Source of the DNA: an uncultured Eubacteriales bacterium
GTDB taxonomy: Bacteria; Bacillota; Clostridia; Oscillospirales; Butyricicoccaceae
Direction of reading: 5' to 3'
NCBI GenBank assembly: GCA_905199135.1
Contig: CAJKFC010000018.1
Location: forward strand, 1 to 25,274
Length of the DNA stretch: 25,274 bases
The position numbers and the translations under genes are program-made. The notes beneath the pieces were generated by a model, which saw only the letters and a program-made list of their open reading frames with translations, did no database searches and was not told the DNA's origin. Below are positions 15,746 through 22,946 of this stretch, piece after piece. Within the stretch, counting starts at the first letter, position 1. Every line of letters starts with the position of its first letter.

Positions 15746-15759
15746 GTTGCATATGCAAC
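15746..15759. promoter_or_regulatory. Perfect palindrome across the regulator's start codon
   Basis: GTTGCATATGCAAC is a 14-bp perfect palindrome that contains the ATG (15753-15755) of the Crp/Fnr-like gene and lies just after its AGGTAGG ribosome-binding site. It could be an autoregulatory DNA site, or an mRNA hairpin that partly hides the start codon. Only the symmetry is directly seen. Confidence 0.4.
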
Positions 15760-16430
15760 GAAATTGGAAAGTTTTTGAAAAATCTCTGAAAAACTGCGGA
15801 ATGTTCAAGGATATTTCGGAAGATGAGATATATGAGTTTTTGGACTGCGCAGGCGCGGCCATAAGAAGATATCAAAAAGGCGAGATAGTTATATCTCAGG
15901 GCGACAGGGTGGAGAGCATAGGCATACTGCTTGAAGGCTTTGCACAGGCCTTTAAGGTGGATTTTCAGGGCAACAAGACTCTTGCCGCCCAGATAAAGGA
16001 GGGGCAGATTTTCGCCGATCTTTTGGCGGCTGGGGGATACAACGAAAGTCCTGTCACAATAGAGGCAAAGGAGGACATAACGGTCTGCTTTGTGAATTGG
16101 GACAGGATACTGACAAAATGTCAGAAAAACTGCGAAAAGCACAGCAGGATACTGAGCAATATAATAGAGGCCTTTTCTGCAAAGTTTTTCGAGCTTTTCA
16201 GCAGAATAGACTGCCTGACGGCCAGAAGCACAGAGGCAAAGGTTTTAAGGCTTTTGGAAAAACACATCACAGACCCTGAAAAAGGCATCGTCATTTTGCC
16301 CTTTGACAGAGAGGACATGGCAAATTATCTGGGCATTGACCGCAGCTCCCTGTCGAGAGAACTGAGCAAAATGAAGAAAAAAGGACTTATCGACTATAAA
16401 AAGCATATGTTTGTGCTGAAAACGAGGTAA
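15753..16430 (+). CDS. Crp/Fnr family transcriptional regulator
   Basis: A 225-residue regulator. The N-terminal cyclic-nucleotide-binding-type beta barrel covers about 15-115 (YQKGEIVISQGDRVESIGILLEG), a dimerisation helix follows (about 120-150), and the C-terminal winged helix is at about 170-222 (FDREDMANYLGIDRSSLSRELSKMKKKGLI). In the barrel the cAMP phosphate-binding Arg/Ser pair of E. coli CRP is not present (GQIFADLLAAGGYNESPVT), so the ligand is probably not cAMP. No obvious four-Cys Fe-S pattern of FNR is seen, though a CQKNC pair occurs near 124-128. The ATG at 15753 follows AGGTAGG; TTG at 15747 is an upstream alternative. It is separated from the glycerate kinase gene by 2 nt, so it may control that gene or the divergent transporter subunit. 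Confidence 0.9.
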   Translation: MQRNWKVFEKSLKNCGMFKDISEDEIYEFLDCAGAAIRRYQKGEIVISQGDRVESIGILLEGFAQAFKVDFQGNKTLAAQIKEGQIFADLLAAGGYNESPVTIEAKEDITVCFVNWDRILTKCQKNCEKHSRILSNIIEAFSAKFFELFSRIDCLTARSTEAKVLRLLEKHITDPEKGIVILPFDREDMANYLGIDRSSLSRELSKMKKKGLIDYKKHMFVLKTR

Positions 16431-16432
16431 TT

Positions 16433-18088
16433 ATGAAGATATTGTTTGCTCCCGACAGCTTTAAAGGCAGTATGTCAGCGGTGAGGTTTGCCGAGATAGC
16501 CCAAAAGGTTTGCGGTGAGATGAATACAGACTGCATGGCTTTTCCCATGGCCGACGGCGGGGAGGGTACGGCCGAGGTCATAGTGAGGGCAGCAGGCGGC
16601 GACATGAGAAAAACCGAGGTGACCGCACCTTACGGAAAGACAGTTTCGGCGAGATACGGAATGTTAAAGGACGGCACGGCGGTCATGGAGATGGCCGAGG
16701 CCTCGGGACTGATTCTCGTCAAGGAGGATAAAAAGGATATTTTCAAAGCCTCTACATACGGCACGGGACAGCTTATCAAGGCGGCTCTTGACGGCGGCGC
16801 GAAAAACATCATCATCGGCATAGGCGGAAGCGCCACCAATGACGGCGGAATGGGCATGCTCAAGGCTCTGGGAGTCGTCTTTAAAGGCGAAGACGGCATA
16901 TTGACAGACGATGTAAGAGACCTTTTGAGTTTGCATGAGATAGATTTTTCAGGTCTTGACAAAAGGCTTTACAATGTAAATATAACTGTTGCTTCCGATG
17001 TGGACAATCCCATGTGCGGTGAAAACGGTGCCTCCAATGTATTCGGAAGGCAGAAGGGGGCGAAAGATGAGGACATCGAGATTCTCGACAAGGCTCTTGA
17101 AAACCTCGCCATAAAGGCCGAAAAGGCAACGGGGAAGAGGATAATCGACGCCAAAGGCGCAGGGGCGGCAGGGGGCATAGGCGGAGCCCTCATGCTTTTG
17201 CCCAATGTGACCTTTGAGCCGGGATATAAGGTGGTATCCCGACTTACAGGCATAGAAAAATTCATGGAGACGGGGAATTTTGACCTTGTGATTACAGGAG
17301 AGGGACAGCTCAATTTTCAGAGCGTCATGGGCAAGCTCCCTGTGGAAATAGCAAAAAGCGCGGCAAAATACGGCATAAAAACCACGGCTGTTGTAGGCTC
17401 GTTAGGCGACGGCTGGCAAAATGCCGAAAGTTATTTTGAAAGGATATACACTTTAAAAGGCGAAGATATGAGCGTAGATTATGCCATAGCGCACGCCGAA
17501 GAACTTTTGGAAAAAACTCTGAAAAAAGTGATAAAACATGATTTGGAGCAGGTTAAGGAAGATACTGCAAATGATTTAGGAAAACACATTATGTTCCATA
17601 CTGCCCGCTGTATTTTAAAGAACCTTGAAGAACAGCATATAGATTGGGCGGTTGAGTTATTTTTGTCTCCAGAGGTAAGAAAATATTTGGGCGGAGTAAT
17701 TACGGAGGAAGAAGCTAGAAATAAAATAAAACGATGGATGGATAGACCAGATGATATTTATTTTTCAGTTTTCTTAAAAAAGAACGGGAAATTTATTGGA
17801 ATTTTTAGCGCTTCACAATATTACGATAAAGAAAATACTGAGATATCCTATCAACTATTGCCAGAATATTGGCAAATGGGGTATGCGACGGAAGCCTTAT
17901 GGGCAATTATGAAATATTGCAGGGATGAAATGCATTTGAAGCGAGTTTTTGCAGAAACTCAAAGTAAAAACAAACGCTCATGTATTCTTTTGGAGAGAGC
18001 AGGATTTGTATTGCAAGAAAAGTTAACCAGATATGGTGAGGAACAGAGTGTTTATGTGGTAGAATTTGATGAGAATAGACAAGCCTGA
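16433..18088 (+). CDS. Glycerate kinase fused in frame to a GNAT acetyltransferase domain
   Basis: A 551-residue open frame in two parts. Residues 1 to about 366 are a glycerate 2-kinase of the GarK/GlxK family (FAPDSFKGSMSA, MADGGEGTAEV, IGIGGSATNDGGMGML, SDVDNPMCGENGAS, GAGAAGGIGGAL, VITGEGQLNFQS), which makes 2-phosphoglycerate from D-glycerate and ATP. Residues from about 387 form a complete GNAT domain (RCILKNL, ISYQLLPEYWQMGYATEAL, SCILLERAGFVLQEKL), similar to RimJ/RimL-type acetyltransferases. The joint lies after ELLEKTLKK, where a six-A run (17522-17527) is followed out of frame by TGA TAA. With one A fewer, the kinase would stop there and the GNAT would be a separate gene starting near 17591. 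The GNAT part is markedly more AT-rich. The kinase start ATG has GAGG upstream and follows the regulator by 2 nt. Whether the fusion is real, recent or a sequencing error is open. Confidence 0.85.
   Translation: MKILFAPDSFKGSMSAVRFAEIAQKVCGEMNTDCMAFPMADGGEGTAEVIVRAAGGDMRKTEVTAPYGKTVSARYGMLKDGTAVMEMAEASGLILVKEDKKDIFKASTYGTGQLIKAALDGGAKNIIIGIGGSATNDGGMGMLKALGVVFKGEDGILTDDVRDLLSLHEIDFSGLDKRLYNVNITVASDVDNPMCGENGASNVFGRQKGAKDEDIEILDKALENLAIKAEKATGKRIIDAKGAGAAGGIGGALMLLPNVTFEPGYKVVSRLTGIEKFMETGNFDLVITGEGQLNFQSVMGKLPVEIAKSAAKYGIKTTAVVGSLGDGWQNAESYFERIYTLKGEDMSVDYAIAHAEELLEKTLKKVIKHDLEQVKEDTANDLGKHIMFHTARCILKNLEEQHIDWAVELFLSPEVRKYLGGVITEEEARNKIKRWMDRPDDIYFSVFLKKNGKFIGIFSASQYYDKENTEISYQLLPEYWQMGYATEALWAIMKYCRDEMHLKRVFAETQSKNKRSCILLERAGFVLQEKLTRYGEEQSVYVVEFDENRQA
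17591..18088 (+). other. AT-rich GNAT module, possible separate gene
   Basis: If the A run at 17522-17527 were one base shorter, this 165-residue stretch would be an independent GNAT gene. It begins MFHTARCILKNL and has AGGA 9 nt upstream of the ATG at 17591. It would be a full-length acetyltransferase by itself. Its codon choice (TTA, ATT, CGA, GTT) differs from the kinase part. Confidence 0.5.
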
Positions 18089-18097
18089 GAAAATAAC

Positions 18098-18135
18098 AAA
18101 AAACATCGGAAAGATTTTTCTTTCCGATGTTTTTT
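18098..18135. terminator. Strong bidirectional terminator
   Basis: A 16-bp stem (AAAAAACATCGGAAAG with CTTTCCGATGTTTTTT) around a 6-nt loop lies between the fusion gene and the convergent murD/M42 operon. A and T runs are present on both sides, so it probably ends both units. Confidence 0.9.
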
Positions 18136-18136
18136 G

Positions 18137-18373
18137 TCATTTATTGAAGATAAAAACTATCAGGGTACAAATACCCACCAGTGTAAAGAGGATTCCGCCT
18201 ATTTTAGTGATCACAATATAGAGGTCGGAAGGCTCTCCGTCTTTAACCGTGAGAAAATGTTCTGCTTTCCACGCCTGCTCGGTTTTAAAGGTCATGAAAA
18301 GACCTAAAGCCATGAGCAGTATGGGAATGAGATAGAGCAAAATCGGAAATTCCGCAACCAGATAATCCAGCAT
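18137..18373 (-). CDS. Small two-helix membrane protein (DUF6199-like)
   Basis: A 78-residue protein with two predicted membrane segments (about 8-28, ILLYLIPILLMALGLFMTF, and about 55-75, IVITKIGGILFTLVGICTLI) around a polar loop with EHFLTVKDGEPSDLY. The pattern W-x-x-E-x-F...K-x-GEPSDLYI-x-x-x-IGG resembles small uncharacterised membrane proteins I associate with DUF6199, but this is from memory and not certain. It starts 2 nt after the upstream M42 peptidase gene and shows no clear ribosome-binding site, so it is probably translated by coupling. It is the last gene before the terminator. Function unknown. Confidence 0.75.
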   Translation of the reverse strand: MLDYLVAEFPILLYLIPILLMALGLFMTFKTEQAWKAEHFLTVKDGEPSDLYIVITKIGGILFTLVGICTLIVFIFNK

Positions 18374-18375
18374 GA

Positions 18376-19401
18376 TTAGAAATCAATTTTCTGGCAAACG
18401 GCGGCTGCCAAAAGCTTTGCGGCAAGCTCCACATCGTTTACATCAACCATCTCCATGGGAGAGTGGATATATCTTGTGGGAACGCTGATACAGCCGGAGA
18501 TTACGCCGCCGCGCGACTTCTGCATGGCTCCTGCGTCGGTGCCGCCTGCGAGGAGAATCTCATTCTGATAGGGGATACCTTCTTTTTCGGCAGCCTTTCT
18601 CAAAAACTCGACGGCCTGGGGATTGCATATGAGGGAGGAGTCCTTGATTTTGATTGTGGGGCCCTTGCCCAAAGCTACGACCATGGGTACGCTTGTCTCG
18701 GGAATGTCTCCTGTGGAGCATACATCCAAAGCTATGCCGAGGTCGGGAGCGATGTGGTAGGCAGAAGTTGTAGCGCCTCTGAGACCGACTTCTTCCTGAG
18801 TGGAGAATACAAAATAGAGATCATTTTCAACTTCTTTATCCTTGAGCTGCTCCATGGCGAGAATGAGGGATACGCAACAGATGAGGTCGTCGCAATAGGG
18901 GGAAACAAGGTGGTTTCCGTTTATCATGTGAGGCTCTGTGTCGTATACTGCTACCATGCCGATTTTTACGAGTTTCTCGGCCTCTTCACGGCTGGATACG
19001 CCGATGTCGATAAACATATTTGTCATGTTTATAGCATTTCTTGCGGCGCCTGCGTGCTCTTTCTTGCCCTCGAGCTGGATAATGCCTCTTACGCCGTTTT
19101 CAAAGCGGACAGGTGTGGCAATGATGTTTGCGGCGCTGATTCCGCCTATCGATGTGACGCGGACAAAGCCCTTTTCATCGATATATGTGGCCATAAAGCC
19201 TATTGTATCCATGTGGGCGGGCATCATTATCTTTTTGCCGCTGCCTTTCTTGTGGGCGATGAGGTTGCCGAGAGCGTCGGTGTATACTTCGTCGGCATAG
19301 GGTTTTACGATCTCTTCTATAACTTTGGCGACGCCCGATTCAAAACCGGAGGGGAGAGCGGCGCTTACGAGTTTTTTCTGAAGTTCAAATACATTAAGCA
19401 T
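18376..19401 (-). CDS. M42 family metallo-aminopeptidase (paralogue 1)
   Basis: A 341-residue M42 peptidase, of the family of glutamyl/leucyl aminopeptidases that form large dodecameric cages and trim peptides in the cytosol. The five metal ligands and the catalytic Glu are visible: His and Asp in PAHMDTIGF, Asp in YCDDLICC, the Glu pair in TQEEVGLRG, Asp in IALDVCSTG, and His in TRYIHSP. A lid/dimer domain is inserted at about 70-160. It has an ATG with AGGA at suitable spacing. It is the fourth gene of the minus-strand operon, 46 nt after the preceding paralogue. Cage architecture is family knowledge, not visible here. Substrate preference is unknown. Confidence 0.92.
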   Translation of the reverse strand: MLNVFELQKKLVSAALPSGFESGVAKVIEEIVKPYADEVYTDALGNLIAHKKGSGKKIMMPAHMDTIGFMATYIDEKGFVRVTSIGGISAANIIATPVRFENGVRGIIQLEGKKEHAGAARNAINMTNMFIDIGVSSREEAEKLVKIGMVAVYDTEPHMINGNHLVSPYCDDLICCVSLILAMEQLKDKEVENDLYFVFSTQEEVGLRGATTSAYHIAPDLGIALDVCSTGDIPETSVPMVVALGKGPTIKIKDSSLICNPQAVEFLRKAAEKEGIPYQNEILLAGGTDAGAMQKSRGGVISGCISVPTRYIHSPMEMVDVNDVELAAKLLAAAVCQKIDF

Positions 19402-19447
19402 ATAAGTATCCTACTTTCTTTAGATTTATTTCAGGGTCTCAAAGCCG

Positions 19448-20467
19448 TTACATATTTCCGGCTTCCGATATAAAGAGCTTGGCCATCTTTTTCATCTCTA
19501 CGGCGTCGGGCCAGTAGAGAACATTGGCGGCGGAGTGTATATATCTTGTGGGAGCCGATACGCCGAAGCCTATGCAGCCTTCCTTGGCAGTGTGAACTGC
19601 ACCCATGTCGTTTCCGCCTGTGCCTGTAAAGCGGTAGTGCCACTTGATGCCCTTTTCGTCGGCTTTTTTGAGAAGAGCTTCTCTCAGCTCGCGGTTGTGA
19701 ATGGTTCCGCCGTCTATAAGGGATATGGCAGGGCCTTTGCCCTGAATGCTTGCCTGTTTGTGGGGCTCTACATTGGGAAGATCTGCGGCAGTTGTGCCCT
19801 CTAAAACCATGCATATGTCGGGATTGACTCTGTTTCCGACAACTCTTGCACCTCTGAGACCGATTTCTTCCTGAACTGTAAAGGCAAACCAGCAGTCATA
19901 GTCTATATCACCCTTGATTATGTCGACCATGATGGCGCAGCCGATACGGTCGTCTATGGCTTTTGCCTTTATTCTGTTGTCGCCGAACTCCACATAGTCG
20001 CTGTCAAAATATACGGGGTCGCCGCATCTGACATATTTTTCTGCCTCTTGCTTGGAGGAGGCACCTATGTCTATATAGAGGGAGTCGAGACCGGGAGCCG
20101 TTTTGCGGCTTTCAGGGGTGGTGAGGTGGATGGCTTTTATGGATATTACCCCTTTGATTTTTTCAAATCCCACCTTCATGCGGCGGCCGATGAGAACTCG
20201 GGGGTCGATGCCGCCCACTCTCGTTATCTTGAGCATGCCGTCGTCGGTGATTCTGTGGACAAGGAAGCCGACCTCGTCCATATGGGCGCAGACGAGAAGC
20301 TTTTTGCCGCTCTTCTTGCCTTTTTTAAAGGCGTAGAGATTGCCGAGGCTGTCTGTAAACATCTCGTCGACATGATCTTTTATTTCAGATTCTATATAAT
20401 CGCGAACTTCGTCCTCGAAGCCTGCAACGCCGTCCAGAGAGACGAGCTTTTTAAGTATTTCTTTCAA
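19448..20467 (-). CDS. M42 family metallo-aminopeptidase (paralogue 2)
   Basis: A 339-residue M42 peptidase. The metal-binding and catalytic motifs are CAHMDEVGF, AIDDRIGCA, VQEEIGLRG and TRYIHSA. At the position that is Asp in the two neighbours (ALDV, IAIDV) it has Glu (VLEGTTAAD), a variant also seen in some M42 members, so its metal site may differ. The start is TTG at 20467 (MKEILKKLVSLDG) with a perfect GGAGG 8 nt upstream. It sits between the other two paralogues, 17 nt after the one upstream. It may be a separate cage or a partner subunit in a mixed one. Confidence 0.92.
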   Translation of the reverse strand: MKEILKKLVSLDGVAGFEDEVRDYIESEIKDHVDEMFTDSLGNLYAFKKGKKSGKKLLVCAHMDEVGFLVHRITDDGMLKITRVGGIDPRVLIGRRMKVGFEKIKGVISIKAIHLTTPESRKTAPGLDSLYIDIGASSKQEAEKYVRCGDPVYFDSDYVEFGDNRIKAKAIDDRIGCAIMVDIIKGDIDYDCWFAFTVQEEIGLRGARVVGNRVNPDICMVLEGTTAADLPNVEPHKQASIQGKGPAISLIDGGTIHNRELREALLKKADEKGIKWHYRFTGTGGNDMGAVHTAKEGCIGFGVSAPTRYIHSAANVLYWPDAVEMKKMAKLFISEAGNM

Positions 20468-20484
20468 AATCGCAGCCTCCTTTA

Positions 20485-21519
20485 TTACAAATTGCCGTCA
20501 AAAGACTTGATGAACTCGCACAGGAGCTTGCCCACATTGTAGACATCGGTCATGGTGAGAAGCTCGACGGGGGAGTGCATGTATCTCAGGGGAAGGGAGA
20601 TGACGAGGGTGCACACGCCTTCCTCAACTATCTGAATAGACCAGGCGTTGGTACCGCTGGCCGAGGGAATTGCCTCTATCTGATGGGGTATCTCCTTGGC
20701 TCTTGCCACCTCGATCATTCTGCGGGCAAACTTTGCTATGGAGTTGGCGCCGATACCGATTATCGGGCCGCCGCCGAACTCGTGAGTTCTGTCCATAGGT
20801 GTGCTGTCTGCCGTCTGGGCGTGTCCCACATCGATGGCTATGGCGTAGTCGGGTCTGTCATAATAGGCGCGTGTTCTGGCGCCGTGACCGCCCACCTCTT
20901 CCTTTGTACTGCCGACGATGATGAGGTCACAGCCGAAATCGCTGTCCTTCAAAAGGTCGAGAGCGTGGATTATGGTCATAAAGCAGGCTCTGTCGTCCAT
21001 GGATTTTCCGCAGACACAGCCGTTCAAAAGGTCGATGGCGTCGTTGGCAAAGGCCATGTAGTCGCCCACCTTGACCTTCTGGGATACCTGCTCATAGCTC
21101 ATTCCCACATCAAGATACATCTCGTCTATCGGTATTGCCTTTGAGTAATCTCCGTTCTGAACATGGGGAGGCAGGCAGGAGACTATGCCGTATATGGGCT
21201 CTTGTCCTTTGGGCAGAACCATGAGCTCCGAGCCCAAAAGCATACGCTGGTCAACGCCCATGCCCATAAATCTCAAAAAGCCTTCTTTTGTTATATCTGT
21301 CACCAAAAATCCTATCTGGTCGATGTGGGCGTCGAGCATGAGCTTTTTTGCCCCCGGCTTTCCGCAGGATTTGTAGCCTGTCACATTTCCGAACTTGTCG
21401 ATTTCGACACGGTCCACATAGGGTCTCAAGATGTCGGCGGCTATCTGAGCCACACCGAACTCGTCACCCGAAACACCGTAGGCGTTGACAAGTCTTTTAA
21501 GGTTTTCCTTGAATGTCAA
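20485..21519 (-). CDS. M42 family metallo-aminopeptidase (paralogue 3)
   Basis: A 344-residue M42 peptidase, the most divergent of the three. Motifs are LDAHIDQIGF, SMDDRACF, STKEEVGGHG, IAIDVGHAQTAD and LRYMHSP, so all ligands are retained. The most likely start is TTG at 21519 (MTFKENLKRL), 8 nt after GGAG (21531-21528). GTG codons at 21528 and 21525 are in frame but overlap or crowd that site. The gene follows murD closely, with only 13 nt between the murD stop and this TTG. GGHGA where the others have GLRGA suggests a different substrate pocket. It is a genuine full-length enzyme. Confidence 0.92.
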   Translation of the reverse strand: MTFKENLKRLVNAYGVSGDEFGVAQIAADILRPYVDRVEIDKFGNVTGYKSCGKPGAKKLMLDAHIDQIGFLVTDITKEGFLRFMGMGVDQRMLLGSELMVLPKGQEPIYGIVSCLPPHVQNGDYSKAIPIDEMYLDVGMSYEQVSQKVKVGDYMAFANDAIDLLNGCVCGKSMDDRACFMTIIHALDLLKDSDFGCDLIIVGSTKEEVGGHGARTRAYYDRPDYAIAIDVGHAQTADSTPMDRTHEFGGGPIIGIGANSIAKFARRMIEVARAKEIPHQIEAIPSASGTNAWSIQIVEEGVCTLVISLPLRYMHSPVELLTMTDVYNVGKLLCEFIKSFDGNL

Positions 21520-21532
21520 AGTCACCACTCCT

Positions 21533-22918
21533 TTATTTTAAATTGTTTACTATATCTTTAAAAATGTTGCCGCGCTCCATAAAGTTTTTGTAGAGGTCAA
21601 AGGAGGCGCAGGCAGGGGAGAGGGTTACTATATCTCCCGGCTTTGCGATATTTCTCGCGGCGTTTACAGCCTCTTTGAGATTGGGGAAAATCTCGATGGG
21701 CAGCTTTTCGGCGTCATAGCCCTTTGCACTGAGGACTGCCGACTTTATGGCCTCGGCCGTGTGGCCTACAAGAAACAGAGCCTTTACATGGTCTGTTATC
21801 TCCTCGGCGAGACCGTCAAAGGGAATGTGCTTGTCGGAGCCGCCTGCTATGAGAATCACCTTCTGATTGAAAGAGTGAAAGCCTGCTATCGTCCTTGTGG
21901 GAGAGGAGGCTATCGAGTCATTGTAATATTTTACACCGTCCAGCTCTCTGACAAACTCTATCCTGTGCTCCACGCCGCCGAATTCCTTTGCCACGGCGGT
22001 CATATTTTCCTTTGAAACTATGCCGTAAAGAGCCGCAGCCGCCGCCATGTAGTTCTCGATATTGTGAAAGCCCACAAGCTTTACATCGCTTCTTTTTATA
22101 AGGTTTTCACGCTGTCCGTCCTGCATGATATATATCCATTCGTCGTCGCAGCACACGCCGTTTTCCAAAGCCTTGTGAGGGGAGAAAAGTCTTGTTTTTC
22201 CCTTGGCCTTTTTGAGCTGTTCCTCTGTGTAGGGACAGTTGAAGTTGAAGACCGACAGACCGTTTTCGTCCTGGTGGACAAAGATGTTTTCCTTTGCTGC
22301 CACATATTCGTCCATGTCCTTGTGGACATCGAGGTGGTTGGGAGCTATGTTTGTGATGACCGATATGTCGGGGCTATTGTCCATGGTCATGAGCTGGAAG
22401 GACGAAAGCTCTACAACGGCGTAGTCATCTTCCTTCATGTCAGGTATCTTGCTCAAAAGGGGAGCGCCTATATTTCCGCCGATGTGTACGGTTTTGCCCT
22501 GCTTTTTGAGCATTTCGGCTATTATGGTAGTGGTGGTAGTCTTGCCGTCGGAGCCTGTGATGCCTATTACCTTGCATGGGCAAAGCTTCATGAAAAGCTC
22601 CATCTCCGATGTCAGAACTGCGCCGTTTTTTACAGCTTCCTGAAACTCCTTGAGGTCGGGTCTTATGCCGGGAGAGCGGAAGATATAATCCGCCTGTATG
22701 TTTTCCAGATAGTTTTCACCCAAAACACAGGGCACCATCTGATGAAAAAGCTCCTCTTTTACAGAGGGGGCTATGTGCTCGGAATCTTTTTTATCAAAGC
22801 CTGTCACGGTGGCGCCGTATTTCACCATAAGCCTCATAAGGGGCATATTGGAGACGCCGAGACCGATTATGCTGACGGTCTTGCCGTACATGGTACCAAA
22901 AAAATCGTCAAAATTCAT
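21533..22918 (-). CDS. murD: UDP-N-acetylmuramoyl-L-alanine:D-glutamate ligase MurD
   Basis: A 461-residue Mur ligase that adds D-glutamate to UDP-MurNAc-L-Ala during peptidoglycan precursor synthesis in the cytosol. The N-terminal Rossmann-like domain begins VSIIGLGVSNMPL; the ATP P-loop is GSDGKTTTT (122-130). Further Mur motifs are NIAPNHLDVHKDMDEYVAAKENIF, GGVEHRIEFV, YNDSIASSPTRTIAG, ILIAGGSDKHIPF and TLSPACASFDLYKNFMERG. The ATG at 22918 follows GGAGG; the frame extends upstream into the promoter and those codons are not used. It is the first gene of a five-gene minus-strand operon with three M42 peptidases and a small membrane protein, not in a dcw cell-division cluster. Confidence 0.96.
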   Translation of the reverse strand: MNFDDFFGTMYGKTVSIIGLGVSNMPLMRLMVKYGATVTGFDKKDSEHIAPSVKEELFHQMVPCVLGENYLENIQADYIFRSPGIRPDLKEFQEAVKNGAVLTSEMELFMKLCPCKVIGITGSDGKTTTTTIIAEMLKKQGKTVHIGGNIGAPLLSKIPDMKEDDYAVVELSSFQLMTMDNSPDISVITNIAPNHLDVHKDMDEYVAAKENIFVHQDENGLSVFNFNCPYTEEQLKKAKGKTRLFSPHKALENGVCCDDEWIYIMQDGQRENLIKRSDVKLVGFHNIENYMAAAAALYGIVSKENMTAVAKEFGGVEHRIEFVRELDGVKYYNDSIASSPTRTIAGFHSFNQKVILIAGGSDKHIPFDGLAEEITDHVKALFLVGHTAEAIKSAVLSAKGYDAEKLPIEIFPNLKEAVNAARNIAKPGDIVTLSPACASFDLYKNFMERGNIFKDIVNNLK

Positions 22919-22946
22919 AATTTTCCTCCTTGTTACAGCTATTATT

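Noticed and set aside
15650..15752. A possible vitamin riboswitch upstream of the ECF S-component gene.
   Set aside because: The leader is too short and lacks the conserved pieces of TPP, FMN, cobalamin or other vitamin riboswitches that I can recognise.
18463..19473. A 336-codon plus-strand frame opposite the first M42 gene.
   Set aside because: Shadow of the peptidase; similar Cys/Tyr-rich shadows lie opposite the other M42 genes and murD, caused by codon bias rather than coding.
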